64,000 nt of DNA, from the NCBI RefSeq assembly GCF_001875665.1, contig NZ_MLAL01000007.1:1-64000 (forward strand), read 5' to 3'. Both the position numbers and the translations under genes were made by a program. The stretch comes from Corynebacterium sp. NML130628 (GTDB taxonomy: Bacteria > Actinomycetota > Actinomycetes > Mycobacteriales > Mycobacteriaceae). The notes beneath the pieces were generated by a model. The model saw nothing but the letters and a program-made list of their open reading frames with translations, ran no database searches and had not been told where the DNA came from. Positions 9,201 through 18,219 of the stretch are shown here, piece after piece (position 1 is the first letter of the stretch; each line of letters starts with the position of its first letter).

Positions 9201-9891
9201 TGTGACCGTTCCACCGCTGAGCGTTTTGCTGTTGAGGGATGCTCCAGCGCCGGAACCGAGCGAAACTCCGACGTCTACGAGTGAGGAGCCGAAGCCAAGC
9301 ACCAATGCGAAGCCAAGTAGCAGTGTGAAGCCTGAACCAAGTACGAGCGCGAAGCCGAGCTCCAGCGCTAAGCCGGAACCGAGCCCGAGCACGACGCCGA
9401 CTACGGTTACGAGTGAGGAGCCGGAGCCGAGCTCTAGCGCGAAGCCAAGTAGCAGTGTGAAGCCGGAACCGAGCACGAGCGCGAAGCCAAGTAGCAGTGT
9501 GAAGCCGGAACCAAGTACGAGCGCGAAGCCAAGTACCAGTGCGACGCTGACCACGAGTACGAGCGAGGAACCGAAACCAAGCACGTCCACGAGTGAGGAG
9601 CCGACGCCGACTACGGTTACGAGTGAGGAGTCCGAGCCAAGCACCAGTGTGAAGCCGAGTAGCAGTGTGAAGCCGGAACCGAGCACGAGCGCGAAGCCAA
9701 GTGAAAGCTCGAGTTCGGGTGGCATCTGTTCCAGCAAGGGATCGAGTCACAGTAGTCAGACAGAGCAGGGCAGCAGTGGCCCTGCAGTCTGCGGAGTCAT
9801 GTTCACAGCGCTGTTGCTCTTTGTGTTGGGAATCTTGGCGAATTTTCCGCCGGTGAAAGATCAGATCGACCAGTGGCTGAGTCGTCTGTGA
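6208..9891 (+). CDS. pulA: secreted, surface-anchored type I pullulanase
   Basis: A 1227-residue GH13 debranching enzyme that cleaves alpha-1,6 bonds of pullulan, glycogen and starch limit dextrins outside the cell. Order: signal peptide (1-30, AQA cut), two or three starch-binding PUD/CBM41-like modules (about 35-350), CBM48, then the barrel. The type I hallmark YNWGYDP is at about 575; region I DVVYNH at 622; nucleophile Asp693 in GFRFDLMG; acid/base Glu722 in ILGEGW; Asp810 in NEAHDN. Residues about 1012-1165 are a Ser/Thr/Pro/Glu/Lys repeat (units like KPEPSTSAKPSSSV) and about 1194-1214 a membrane helix, with no LPXTG. The repeat would span the wall with the C-terminus held in the membrane. 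Strong SD TAGGAGG precedes ATG 6208. Confidence 0.96.
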   Translation: MKPRTYKSILGLLLTIILVISGSTAPTAQAFTNSDVMYLTFTPEPAVEKPLTTYRVDYWANGESKKRQMFSSVTPSGDLYTSIGSAKGPLNFQVYRMDTSSLQEGQAENRVWESSVFTGVKLGNSVWAKADACTYSYNSEGPFKTGKQCQLQVSFTPDPAVPEGEYNLWAWYEGEDGVAIPFTGKNASGQLTAEVPVAATRDRVNLLVRRSTASNDWEWKSQELRDIPIPGRISIDADGNYQVGEVGQPEESNDLPKQVTLTVHYQRRDNNYENWNVWTWLPGPKNAHRVDFSDDHTAVITHEDSKGIERVGLIVRRSTPGQDFAEKNSPEDLFVTDFPDGKAEIWLVEGDPKIYYSEDDVPSTHEDHCSMLHSAEFNEKYFYDGDLGAIYSPEKTTFRLWAPTAREVSFVNYSDNGAVTPMTKGEKGTWEITLDGDQKGVEYRYRLGFKDGTINEAVDPYARAVTANATHTVVIDSENTVPHNWDGKRMAPFSSMKDAIIYEAHVRDLTIGPDNGIEHKGKFLGLTEAGTKTKAGNPSGLNYLKSLGVTHVQLLPIYDFGSVDETGDLSFNAQYNWGYDPQNYNVPEGSYSTNPMDPTARVVELKSMINTLHDNGLRVIMDVVYNHVYNPANSPLQQTVPNYYFRMDSECNFHDGTGVGNETASEQLMMRKYIVDSVKYWAKQYGVDGFRFDLMGIHDVETMNAVREALNEIDPSVVILGEGWEMGNHPAGVLGANQKNAKKLPGISFFNDQYRDTVKGDNFELAHTGFINGANENKRSWDLLNNIKGAQHVRDYLGPEQSVVYNEAHDNYTMFDKLKGSMPQATEKEIAQRHMLGTATQYLSNGAVFIHAGQEFLRTKSGDHNSYKSPDSVNVFDYDRAEHFAKEVKFFRDLNKFREQYDFMRQPSYDAINNTYTHKIDGTNSADADSVDTNHVGYTVKNAFPGKSKAEKEGIDAFSYVNAATEPWQAPLPAGDYEVMIQGMDVYDTPVPLTSDGTVTVPPLSVLLLRDAPAPEPSETPTSTSEEPKPSTNAKPSSSVKPEPSTSAKPSSSAKPEPSPSTTPTTVTSEEPEPSSSAKPSSSVKPEPSTSAKPSSSVKPEPSTSAKPSTSATLTTSTSEEPKPSTSTSEEPTPTTVTSEESEPSTSVKPSSSVKPEPSTSAKPSESSSSGGICSSKGSSHSSQTEQGSSGPAVCGVMFTALLLFVLGILANFPPVKDQIDQWLSRL

Positions 9892-10029
9892 TGCGTTGAC
9901 AACCTGGGGTACGCGGGCCGTTGCTCCAGGTGCCATGCTTTCTGATATTGACCGCCCTTTGAAGGAAATTCTGCTTCTTTCGGGGGCGGGTACGCCCTTC
10001 ATAGGCGCCTACGTCTTTATCGCGTATAT

Positions 10030-10057
10030 TTGATTGGGGCGTGTATTCCAGTACAAT
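10030..10057 (+). promoter_or_regulatory. putative promoter of tRNA-Ala copy 2
   Basis: TTGATT (10030-10035) and TACAAT (10052-10057) with a 16-base spacer, 28 bases before the second tRNA-Ala. The stretch 9892-10029 holds no gene I can support. Confidence 0.45.
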
Positions 10058-10085
10058 CGCAATGTCAGCGCGTATTTGTGCGTGC

Positions 10086-10158
10086 GGGGCTATGGCGCAG
10101 TTGGTAGCGCACCACACTGGCAGTGTGGGGGTCACGGGTTCGAATCCCGTTAGCTCCA
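10086..10158 (+). tRNA. tRNA-Ala(GGC), copy 2
   Basis: Base-for-base identical to copy 1 at 5920-5992, with the same anticodon loop CTGGCAG. The GTGC just before and the CAC-like start after are also shared, but flanks diverge quickly. Confidence 0.97.
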
Positions 10159-10164
10159 CTACTA

Positions 10165-10199
10165 GGACGCTCATTTTGATACAAAGTGAGCGTCCTTTT
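10165..10199 (+). terminator. terminator after tRNA-Ala copy 2
   Basis: Stem GGACGCTCA / TGAGCGTCC, 13-base loop, T-run. The left arm and loop recur in inverted form at 13687-13706 with 18 of 20 matches. The following stretch 10200-10504 contains no gene, only the leader of the restriction-modification gene. Confidence 0.85.
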
Positions 10200-10504
10200 G
10201 GTTTGCCTAGAATGGCTGTGTTTTGGCTTGTCAGGGGGGTATGGGACTTCCTACCTGGCTGTTAGACGCGGGGCAGGGCGTGTTGGAGTGATCTGGGCGG
10301 CGGATTTCGCGTCCGAGAAGCGAATCTGGTTTTCCGACCTCGAAGGCGTCAAAAAGTACTTGATCTTCGTCAAAATCTTGCGTTGAGCCTAAGCGGAAAG
10401 TGAAGCTGAGATACGCTTCAGATAATCTCTCAGGTCACGGTGTCATCAGATAGACTCGAATGCATAATTGCGGGTGCTGCATTTGCACATAATGTGAGGA
10501 TACG

Positions 10505-13078
10505 ATGGTTGTCAAAGTGAATGCGTCAGAGCTGGAAGACAGTGTCATTTCGGGCGAGGTGGTAGTTAAGGACGGGCGGCTTCTAGACTACATCTCGGGG
10601 CGGGAAATTCCGGCGACTCCTGAAGAGGTCGGAGCTGTTCAGCCTTTCGCTCGGCAACTTGTCGAAGATTACGGTTACCCTAAGGAGCTCATTCGAACTC
10701 GTCCCCAGTGGCATGTCAAAGCGAGTCCTTCGGATAGGGCGAAGAGCTATCCAGTCGATATCGCGGTATTCGCGGATGATCCGCAAAGGGACGACTCCCT
10801 CTACATCGTTGTGGAATGTAAGAAGCCGCACCGAAAGGATGGACGTGATCAGCTTGAGGACTACCTCCGGCTTTCTAGGGCATCACTCGGTGTTTGGACC
10901 AATGGAGCTGAGCGTCTATTCCTGCGTAAGCGGGAAGCGAATGGCAAAGTAACTTTCGAGGAAATCCCGAACATCCCGCGTTTTGGGCAGAGGGTTGAAG
11001 ATATTGGTCTGTTTAAGAGGGCTGATCTTCGGGCGACCCATAACTTGAAGGCAGTATTCCGTTCAGTGCGAAACTATCTCGCTGCGAACGCAGTTGGGAT
11101 GACGAGAGACGAACCATTAGCGCAGCAGATCATCAACCTTATTTTTTGTAAGATCTATGATGAGCGCTTTACTCGTAGGGACGCGGTTGTGAGTTTCAGA
11201 GCCGGTGTAGGCGAAGATCCGTCCGATGTAGCCAAGAGAATCAAAGGTATCTTCGCTCAGGTCGTGGCGACTTATGATGACGTCTTCTCCAAAAGTGACC
11301 GCATCGATCTAGACGATCGTTCCATCTCATACGTAGTCGGTGAGCTCCAACAGTATGCGTTGATTGAATGTGAGAGAGACGTTGTCGGTGATGCTTTTGA
11401 GACTTTCATTGGTCCTTCGTTGAAAGGGAGCCAGGGGCAGTTTTTCACTCCTCGAAACGTCACTAATCTGGTTCGCTCTCTAGTGAGGCCAAAGATCGGT
11501 GAAAGGATTCTCGACCCAGCATGTGGAAGTGGAGGATTCCTGGTTGAGGCAATGCGGGCACTGTGGTCTGAGGTTGATGCTCAAGCTGATGACCTTGATT
11601 GGCCTGATAATGAGCGGGAATCAGAAAAGCAGAAAGCGGCGATCCGTCAGCTCCGAGGAATCGATAAAGATGAATTCCTGAGTAAGGTTGCCAAAGCCTA
11701 TATGGCGCTCCTCGGTGATGGGCGGGGTGGCGTATTCTGCGAGAATTCACTCGTTCCAATGTCAGAGTGGAGTCCCAAGACCAGGCAAGAAGTGGCCGTT
11801 GGTGAATTCGATGTCATCATGACTAACCCTCCCTTCGGGAAGAAGCTCAGGATTACTGAGTCAGGCATTCTCGAACACTATGACCTTGCCCAGAAGTGGA
11901 AGAAAGCGCGAGGCTCAGATTTATATGCGATGAGCAGTAAGACGCTGGATGCACAGACTCCTCAGATCCTTTTCATTGAGCGGTGCCTAAACTTGCTCTC
12001 GGATAACGGACGAATGGGCATTGTGTTGCCAGAATCTATGCTCTGCAACCCCTCACACCGTTACATCATGCAGTATATCCTCAGTAGGGGTACGATCCGA
12101 GCGGTCATTTCGGTGCATGAAGATCTGTTTCAGCCATACACCCATGCCAAGACTGCAGTAGTTCTCATCGAGAATGGGAGAGAGCCTGAGGGAGAATCCC
12201 ATGAAGTGTTCATGGCTGTAGCCCGCTGGTGCGGTCACGATTCAAGGGGCCATTCGATTCCGTATGATGATCTGCCGAAGATTTCTGAGCGATGGGAACG
12301 TTACGTTGGAGGAGAGGAGCTAGATTTTGACCACTTGGGATTTGTGATCGATTCGAGCGACATTCGAGACCATATTTACCTACCGAAGTACTACAATCCT
12401 GAAATCCAGGAATCTATTGAAGCGTTATCGGAAACGCACGACCTAGTCAGACTTGGTGACTTGGCGGACTCTGGAGCAATTGAAGTATCCACTGGTGATG
12501 AAGTTGGGAAACTAGCCTACGGTACAGGTGACATTCCTTTTATCCGGACCAGCGACATTGCGAACTGGCAGATTAAAGGTGATCCGAAGCACGGCTTGAG
12601 TGAAGAAATATACAATTCGCTTTCGGAGAAGCAAAATGTAGAACCGGGCGACATCCTTATGGTTCGAGATGGGACCTATCTGGTTGGTACCTGCGCCATT
12701 GTGACAGAACTCGATTGGCGCATCGTCTATCAGAGCCATATTTTGAAATTTAAAGTTGTGGACAAGGAAGTCATGCATCCCAACTTGCTCTTGGCCCTGC
12801 TGTCGACGCCGCTGGTTAAGTCTCAGATATTTGCAAAACGTTTTACACAAGACATTATTGACACGCTTGGTTCTCGGTGGCAGGAGCTGATTCTGCCAGT
12901 TCCCAAAGATTTAGATCTCCGTGATGAGATAACTCAAAACGTGACGAAGACGATTGAACTCCGCAGAAGTGCTTCGGAACTTACGTGGCAGACAGTGCAG
13001 AAGATCGCCCCAGTTGGTGTTGGAGATGGTGTTTTCGAAGATGACGAAGATTATGGATTCGGAATTCTGAACCGATGA
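10505..13078 (+). CDS. single-chain restriction-modification enzyme (nuclease + N6-adenine methylase + recognition domain)
   Basis: An 857-residue protein. Residues about 30-165 match the type I HsdR N-terminal nuclease fold with a PD-(D/E)xK core: PVDIAVF (Asp85) then VVECKK (Glu104, Lys106). About 180-620 is an HsdM-like N6-adenine methylase: SAM motif DPACGSGGF (Asp337) and catalytic NPPF (Asn441). About 650-857 is one HsdS-like target-recognition half (GDIPFIRTSDI, then a coiled tail). No helicase motor is present, so it should behave as a type IIG-like enzyme that cuts and methylates in one chain. GAGGA lies 5 bases before ATG 10505. It stands alone next to a tRNA, with eroded sequence behind it, suggesting horizontal arrival. 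Confidence 0.85.
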   Translation: MVVKVNASELEDSVISGEVVVKDGRLLDYISGREIPATPEEVGAVQPFARQLVEDYGYPKELIRTRPQWHVKASPSDRAKSYPVDIAVFADDPQRDDSLYIVVECKKPHRKDGRDQLEDYLRLSRASLGVWTNGAERLFLRKREANGKVTFEEIPNIPRFGQRVEDIGLFKRADLRATHNLKAVFRSVRNYLAANAVGMTRDEPLAQQIINLIFCKIYDERFTRRDAVVSFRAGVGEDPSDVAKRIKGIFAQVVATYDDVFSKSDRIDLDDRSISYVVGELQQYALIECERDVVGDAFETFIGPSLKGSQGQFFTPRNVTNLVRSLVRPKIGERILDPACGSGGFLVEAMRALWSEVDAQADDLDWPDNERESEKQKAAIRQLRGIDKDEFLSKVAKAYMALLGDGRGGVFCENSLVPMSEWSPKTRQEVAVGEFDVIMTNPPFGKKLRITESGILEHYDLAQKWKKARGSDLYAMSSKTLDAQTPQILFIERCLNLLSDNGRMGIVLPESMLCNPSHRYIMQYILSRGTIRAVISVHEDLFQPYTHAKTAVVLIENGREPEGESHEVFMAVARWCGHDSRGHSIPYDDLPKISERWERYVGGEELDFDHLGFVIDSSDIRDHIYLPKYYNPEIQESIEALSETHDLVRLGDLADSGAIEVSTGDEVGKLAYGTGDIPFIRTSDIANWQIKGDPKHGLSEEIYNSLSEKQNVEPGDILMVRDGTYLVGTCAIVTELDWRIVYQSHILKFKVVDKEVMHPNLLLALLSTPLVKSQIFAKRFTQDIIDTLGSRWQELILPVPKDLDLRDEITQNVTKTIELRRSASELTWQTVQKIAPVGVGDGVFEDDEDYGFGILNR

Positions 13079-13732
13079 CGAAGGGCGGGCAGGGCTAGGT
13101 TGCTCATTGTCTAACAGGCTACTCGTCGGTAGCAGATGCTACTGTCCAGCCACCCTTTCGCAATGAGGACCTTACTCCAGCAGCTTCAAGATCTGTCTGG
13201 GTGTGTTTCGTAATTGGCAGGGGTCATGTGCGTCAGTGACGAAGTGAACGCCGTCCCCAAAAGAGATTGTTCCCAGCCGGTCAAGGAAGCACGGATCAGT
13301 GTGAAAGGGGAGACGCTAACTGTGTTTTGATGGAGCAACAAGATCTGCTCCGGCCATCATTTTGTAGTGTGTACTTGTCCCATGAGGGTGAAGATGAGTT
13401 GGAATATGCGGCGCAGCTAAGCTGGGTCGTGATCGTCGACGATGAGGTAGGGGTCATCTTCTAGTCCGCTCTTGTGGTGGCTGATGCAGGTGAGCATGGA
13501 TGTGACGAGGTAGTAGTCGGCCAGCTCGACTCTACCTTACCTTCAGAATCGGTTGGAAGTGACGAACCGATTTCTTTATCGATTCCTCGGAAGCGCTGAA
13601 ACCAGAAACGCCTAGGATAAGGTCCAGTGCACACCCCTGAGAGGCGGTTGCACCCACCTTGTCACTCCGTGCACCCACCTCGAACCTTGTATCAAAATGA
13701 ACGTCTAAGTAACAGATAAGACCGCAGGTTGC
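13079..13732. other. eroded intergenic stretch with minus-strand coding remnants
   Basis: No intact gene. On the minus strand two stop-bounded open pieces look like old coding sequence: one at about 13185-13325 reads FGDGVHFVTDAHDPCQLRNT and one at about 13410-13530 reads ELADYYLVTSML then DDPYLIVDDHDPA. I do not recognise the parent family. 13687-13706 is an inverted near-copy of the arm and loop of the terminator at 10165-10184. A hairpin GCAGGT..ACCTGC at 13721-13745 would end the minus-strand gene that follows. Confidence 0.45.
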
Positions 13733-14608
13733 TTATGACCTGCAGTTTTTGTGCTCGCGAATCGGCGCGGTCACTGTGACGCGTTTGCCGTCGCGCAGCG
13801 TGAACTCCAGCCAGTAGGCGTGCAGGAACATCCGCTGGGCGTGCGTGCGTGAGCCGTACGCGCGGTCGCCGATGATGGGGTGGCCTTCGTGGGCGGCGTG
13901 TAGGCGGATTTGGTGGCGTCGTCCAGTGATGAGCTCGGCTTCGACGAGCGTATTCGGCCCGCGGTTTTCCACGCGGCGGAATCGTGTGTGTGCGGCGTCG
14001 CCGTCCTCTCGCACAACCATAGTTTTCGACGTCCGCGCGATCGGCGCCCGCACGTCCCGCGCGCCTGGCCAGCGGCCTTCCACCACAGCGAGGTAGATGC
14101 GCACCACGTCCTGCTCGCGAAAGGCTCGCTGGAGGTGGCGCAGCTCCGCGTGATTCAGCGCGATAATCAGCGCCCCGGAGGTTTCCTTATCGATGCGGTG
14201 CGCGAGCTCAGCGTCGGGGTAGACGTCGCGGACCCGCTCGATGACGCCGCACCGCGCCCCAGTCCCCGCATGCACCGGCACCCCCGCCGGTTTATTGATC
14301 ACGAGTGCTGTTGGCCCCTCCCACAGCACGTCAAACCCGTGATGTTTACTTTTCGACGCCCGCTTCGTCTCCTTACAGAACTCAGCAGGCAGCGTAATCA
14401 GATCCCCGGCTCGCACGCGGTAGTCCTGCTTGATTCGTTTCTGGTCGACCCTCAGCGCCCCCTTGCGCGCCAGTTTGAACAGCATGGTCGCGGGGCACGT
14501 GGTGTGGCTGGCGAGGAACTTATGTATCCGCCGCCCATCGTGGTCCTCCGGGACCGTGATCGCCGTGTAGCCGGGTGGGGGAATGTAGGTGGTCATGGCT
14601 GGCACCAT
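13733..14608 (-). CDS. RluA-family pseudouridine synthase
   Basis: A 291-residue enzyme that isomerises uridine to pseudouridine in structured RNA. An S4-like RNA-binding part (about 25-75) precedes the catalytic domain. The catalytic motif HRIDKETSG puts the essential aspartate at residue 140, and the RluA-typical GRRHQIRLHAA and IIGDRAYG follow. It is of the RluC/RluD general type, but the target site (rRNA or tRNA) cannot be read. An alternative start is the ATG at 14596 (MTTYIP). It is divergent from ogt. Confidence 0.9.
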   Translation of the reverse strand: MVPAMTTYIPPPGYTAITVPEDHDGRRIHKFLASHTTCPATMLFKLARKGALRVDQKRIKQDYRVRAGDLITLPAEFCKETKRASKSKHHGFDVLWEGPTALVINKPAGVPVHAGTGARCGVIERVRDVYPDAELAHRIDKETSGALIIALNHAELRHLQRAFREQDVVRIYLAVVEGRWPGARDVRAPIARTSKTMVVREDGDAAHTRFRRVENRGPNTLVEAELITGRRHQIRLHAAHEGHPIIGDRAYGSRTHAQRMFLHAYWLEFTLRDGKRVTVTAPIREHKNCRS

Positions 14609-14644
14609 AGCAAAACGCCCAGTCGAGTGATAGAACTGAGTGAA

Positions 14645-15127
14645 ATGTGTGAAATATCATTTGCAACTCTAGATACGCAGGTAGGAACCCTGACCGTCAT
14701 CGTTTCACCGCGCGGAGTCCGCCGAATCGTGTTGCCGAGCGACGACGCCGAGCAAGCGATCCGGGAAACCGGCGCGCGCCCCGGCCCGGTTGGCTCGGTC
14801 CTGGAGCAGCTCGCCGAGTATTTCGCGGGGACGAGAACGGCCTTTGACGTGCCGCTCGACCTTGATGGTCTCCCGCCGTTCCGTACGAAGGTGCTTCACG
14901 CCCTGCAACATGTGCCGTTCGGCGAGGTGATTACGTATCAGGGGCTGGCTGGGGACGTCGATAATCCGGAGGCGGTGCGTGCTGTTGGCACTGCCTGTGC
15001 ACGCAACCCATTGCCGCTGCTCATTCCGTGCCATCGGGTCGTGCGTAGCGACGGCCACCTCGGGCGCTACCGTGGTGGGGAAGAGATGAAGCGTTTCTTG
15101 CTTGCATTGGAGGGCTACGATGAGTGA
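14645..15127 (+). CDS. ogt: methylated-DNA--protein-cysteine S-methyltransferase
   Basis: A 160-residue suicide repair protein that moves the methyl group from O6-methylguanine to its own cysteine. The active site IPCHRV gives Cys129; the helix-turn-helix RAVGTACARNP and the FGEVITYQ block are typical. I start it at ATG 14645, the first start that leaves a normal family length; the frame stays open far upstream only as a shadow of the antisense rluA-type gene. Its TGA overlaps the ATG of the next gene by a few bases. Confidence 0.94.
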   Translation: MCEISFATLDTQVGTLTVIVSPRGVRRIVLPSDDAEQAIRETGARPGPVGSVLEQLAEYFAGTRTAFDVPLDLDGLPPFRTKVLHALQHVPFGEVITYQGLAGDVDNPEAVRAVGTACARNPLPLLIPCHRVVRSDGHLGRYRGGEEMKRFLLALEGYDE

Positions 15128-15875
15128 TTTTTGTAAACGCTGTATTGCGCCGGGGCAGGCGAGCAGTGAGGCTGCTGGCTTGCGTTGGCTGCGTGAGGGC
15201 AGCGAGGCCGTCGTGGAAGTCCGCGGCGTGGACGAAGAGCAGCGCACGTTGCGGATCGAGCGAGTGGAGACGGTGCGCCCAACTCGTGAGGCGGCGCACC
15301 GGGCGGGGGAGGAGCTGGCGAAGATTCACGCGATGGGCGCTGAGGCCTTTGGCGCCCCGCCGACCGGTTGGGAGGGGACGAACTTCATTGGCAGGGTTGA
15401 GCAGGATTGCGTCCCTGAGCAGCGGTGGGCGAAGTTTTACACGAAGCAGCGTGTGCTGCCGTTTGCGAGGGCTGCGCATGTGGCGGGAAATATTTCGAAG
15501 CAGCAGCTTGAGCTCGTGGAGCGTGCCTGCGCGGCACTCGTGGAGGAGGATGAGGATGCCCCGCTGGCGCGTATTCACGGCGATCTTTGGGCGGGCAACC
15601 TGCTGTTCGACGAGTCGGGCCCACGCTTTATTGATCCGGCGGCACACGGTGGGCACCCGTTGACGGACATCGCCATGCTGGCGCTGTTCGGTGCTCCGTT
15701 TCTGGAGGACATCGTCGAGGGCTACGAGTCGCGGGCAAGCCTGGGTGGGGACTGGCGTCGGCGCATCCCGATGCACCAGCTCCACCCGCTGTCCGTGCAC
15801 GCGCTGACGCACGGACCGGCGTACGCGAGTGAGCTTGCCAACGCCGCGCAGGCGACCTTAGACGTGACGGGCTAA
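15120..15875 (+). CDS. fructosamine/ketosamine-3-kinase family protein
   Basis: A 251-residue aminoglycoside-phosphotransferase-fold kinase. The catalytic loop HGDLWAGN (Asp155) and metal-binding [10 protein letters not shown] (about 171-180), followed by DIAMLALFG, are the fructosamine-kinase signature. Such enzymes phosphorylate sugars attached to protein amines so that the glycation product falls off. Start ATG 15120 overlaps the ogt stop by eight bases, which couples two damage-repair functions (DNA alkylation and protein glycation) in one transcript. Confidence 0.88.
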   Translation: MSDFCKRCIAPGQASSEAAGLRWLREGSEAVVEVRGVDEEQRTLRIERVETVRPTREAAHRAGEELAKIHAMGAEAFGAPPTGWEGTNFIGRVEQDCVPEQRWAKFYTKQRVLPFARAAHVAGNISKQQLELVERACAALVEEDEDAPLARIHGDLWAGNLLFDESGPRFIDPAAHGGHPLTDIAMLALFGAPFLEDIVEGYESRASLGGDWRRRIPMHQLHPLSVHALTHGPAYASELANAAQATLDVTG

Positions 15876-16708
15876 GCCTTCCACCAGGAGGAATCCGGCC
15901 CCGGAGGCAGGTGGCGTTTGTGCTGGCCGACGCGCCACAGATGTTCGATGCGTTCCGCCGCCGCGGACGGAACGGGTTTGCCTTCGAGGTAGTCGTCGAT
16001 GTGCTGGTAGGTCACGCCGAGCGCTTCTTCATCGGGCAGGGCCGGGCGGTCCTCTTCCAGGTCGGCGGTGGGGACTTTTTCCCAGAGGCGGGGGTCGGCG
16101 CCGAGCTCGCGGAGTAGAGCAGCGCCTTGGCGCTTGTTGAGGCCGGCGAGTGGGGTGAGGTCGGCGGCGCCGTCGCCAAACTTGGTGAAGAATCCGGTGA
16201 CGTTTTCCGCCGCGTGATCCGTGCCGATGACCAGTAGATTGCGCTCCCCGGCGAGCGCGTACTGCGCCACCATTCGAAGGCGGGCTTTCACGTTGCCCTT
16301 GTTGAAGTCGCTGAGAGGCATACCTAACGCGTCGGCGAGTGCCGTGGTTGCGGGTGCGATGTCGACAGAGACCGTCTCGTCCGGCTCGATGAACCGGAGC
16401 GCCAGCTGGGCGTCGTCCTCGTCGGCTTGGGTGCCGTGGGGGAGGCGGACGGCGAGGAAGTGGGCGTCGACACCTGAGGCGCGTAAGCGCTCGACGGCGA
16501 GCTGTGCGAGGCGCCCCGCCAGCGTCGAGTCCTGGCCCCCTGAAATGCCGAGCACGAACCCGGCTGAGGAGGCGGAGCGGGCGTAGTCGCAAAGGAAGGC
16601 GACGCGGCGCTCAATTTCGCGCGCGGGATCAATCGAAGGATGGACCCCGAGAGTGTCGATGATCTCTTGTTGTTTGCTGCCAACTTGCGGTGAATCTAGC
16701 CCAGACAT
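15872..16708 (-). CDS. nadE: ammonia-dependent NAD+ synthetase
   Basis: A 278-residue synthetase that amidates nicotinate adenine dinucleotide to NAD+ using ammonia. The PP-loop ATP motif SGGQDS is at about residues 56-61; the [12 protein letters not shown] and GTDHAAE blocks follow. There is no N-terminal glutaminase domain, so this is the short ammonia-using form. It converges with the kinase gene, the stops overlapping by 4 bases. Together with pncB and pncA in this window it completes much of NAD salvage. Confidence 0.95.
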   Translation of the reverse strand: MSGLDSPQVGSKQQEIIDTLGVHPSIDPAREIERRVAFLCDYARSASSAGFVLGISGGQDSTLAGRLAQLAVERLRASGVDAHFLAVRLPHGTQADEDDAQLALRFIEPDETVSVDIAPATTALADALGMPLSDFNKGNVKARLRMVAQYALAGERNLLVIGTDHAAENVTGFFTKFGDGAADLTPLAGLNKRQGAALLRELGADPRLWEKVPTADLEEDRPALPDEEALGVTYQHIDDYLEGKPVPSAAAERIEHLWRVGQHKRHLPPGPDSSWWKA

Positions 16709-16743
16709 AGGAACCAGCGTACCTACAGTGCATATTGGTATGC

Positions 16744-18105
16744 ATGCAACAACTCACCACTGCCCAGCGAAGCTATGTCCGGAGAGTTGCGGGCGTCGCC
16801 GCACTGGGCGGACTGCTCTTCGGTTACGACACCGGCGTGATGAGCGGCGCGCTGCTCTACATCACTCCCGAATTCCAGCTCACCCCAGGACAAGAAGGCC
16901 TGGTGACCTCGATGTTGCTCGTCGGCGCCGCGATTGGCGCGCTGAGTGGTGGGTCGATTGCGGACAGGCTCGGGCGCAAACGGACCTTAATAATTGGCGG
17001 CCTCGTGTTCATTGCGGGCTCACTGTGGTGCGCGCTTGCGGGATCGGTGGGGGCGCTGGCGGCGGCTCGAACATTCCTGGGCCTCGGCGTCGGTGGAGTG
17101 TCCATCGTGGCGCCGATGTACATCTCGGAGATGGTGCCCGCGCGGGTGCGCGGCAAGATGGTGTCGCTGAACACGCTGATGATCGTGGTGGGGCAGCTGC
17201 TTGCGTACTCAGTGAACTCGGCACTTGCCTCCACCGGTAGCTGGCAGCTGATGCTTGGACTCGCCGCAGTGCCCGGAGCCGCGCTGGCCATCGGCATGGT
17301 GTTCCTGCCTGAAACGCCCCTGTGGCTCGCCCGTCACCAGCGTCTCGACGCCGCCCTCACCATCGGCGACCGCGTCGGCATGACACGCGAGGAACTCACC
17401 CTCGAGACTGCCGAAGACACCGAGCTTCGCGCCCAACGTGGCGGCGAGTGGGCACGCCTGCGTAACGTGCGATGGCTACGCATGACCGTGCTGATCGCCG
17501 CGCTGCTCGGCATCACGCAGCAAGTCACGGGCGTCAACGCCATCGTCTACTTCGCGCCAACGATGATGAGCAAAGTCGGGCTTTCCACCGAAAACGCCGT
17601 GTACACCTCTATGGTCATCGGCCTCGTGTCCGTTGTCGCATGCTGGGTCGGGTTGCAGGTCATCGACAAAATCGGCCGCAAACGGCTGTTGCTCATCGGC
17701 CTGAGCGGCAACGTCATCTTCCTCTTCGCACTCACACTCACGTATCGTGCTGCGGAAAACAACGCCGCACTCGCGTGGGTCTCGCTCGCCTGCATGGCGC
17801 TGTTCATCGCGTCGCAGCAGGCAGCAGTCTCGCCCACCACCTGGCTGCTCATTTCCGAGCTAGTCCCGCCCCAAATCCGTGGCGCCGGAATGGGACTAGC
17901 GGGGCTCGCATTGTGGGTGATGAATTGGGCCGTCGCCCAGTTCTTCCTTCCACTTGTCGACGCCCTCTCCGCCACCACCACGTTCTCCATCTTCATCATT
18001 TGTGGCATCCTTGCAGTAGGGTTCGTCCGCAGCTTCGTCCCCGAAACGATGAACCGGAGCTTGGACGAAGTGGCGTCGGAAATGGAGCAACGCTACACCA
18101 AGTAG
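16744..18105 (+). CDS. sugar porter, major facilitator superfamily
   Basis: A 453-residue, 12-helix MFS protein of the sugar porter family. Visible marks: [11 protein letters not shown] in helix 1, DRLGRKR in loop 2-3, [10 protein letters not shown] before the central loop, [14 protein letters not shown] in helix 7, DKIGRKR in loop 8-9 and VPETMN after helix 12. Proton-coupled uptake of a hexose, pentose or inositol is the family role; the substrate cannot be assigned. I prefer ATG 16744 (MQQLTT) to the ATG three codons upstream. Confidence 0.9.
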   Translation: MQQLTTAQRSYVRRVAGVAALGGLLFGYDTGVMSGALLYITPEFQLTPGQEGLVTSMLLVGAAIGALSGGSIADRLGRKRTLIIGGLVFIAGSLWCALAGSVGALAAARTFLGLGVGGVSIVAPMYISEMVPARVRGKMVSLNTLMIVVGQLLAYSVNSALASTGSWQLMLGLAAVPGAALAIGMVFLPETPLWLARHQRLDAALTIGDRVGMTREELTLETAEDTELRAQRGGEWARLRNVRWLRMTVLIAALLGITQQVTGVNAIVYFAPTMMSKVGLSTENAVYTSMVIGLVSVVACWVGLQVIDKIGRKRLLLIGLSGNVIFLFALTLTYRAAENNAALAWVSLACMALFIASQQAAVSPTTWLLISELVPPQIRGAGMGLAGLALWVMNWAVAQFFLPLVDALSATTTFSIFIICGILAVGFVRSFVPETMNRSLDEVASEMEQRYTK

Positions 18106-18219
18106 CATCAGCGTTTTGGTTTCCCCATGTGATGGGGTAATATAACCCGACGTGTCGCGACCAGACTGTTTCCAGTGGTCGCACGAAGATGAAGATCCTC
18201 GATTAGAAAGGAGCGCCCG

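Noticed and set aside
9150-9737. 195-codon minus-strand frame with Leu/Gly repeats
   Set aside because: Complement of the pullulanase linker repeat region.
13267-13464. 65-codon plus-strand ORF
   Set aside because: No ribosome site, no family; the better coding signal in this stretch is eroded and on the other strand.
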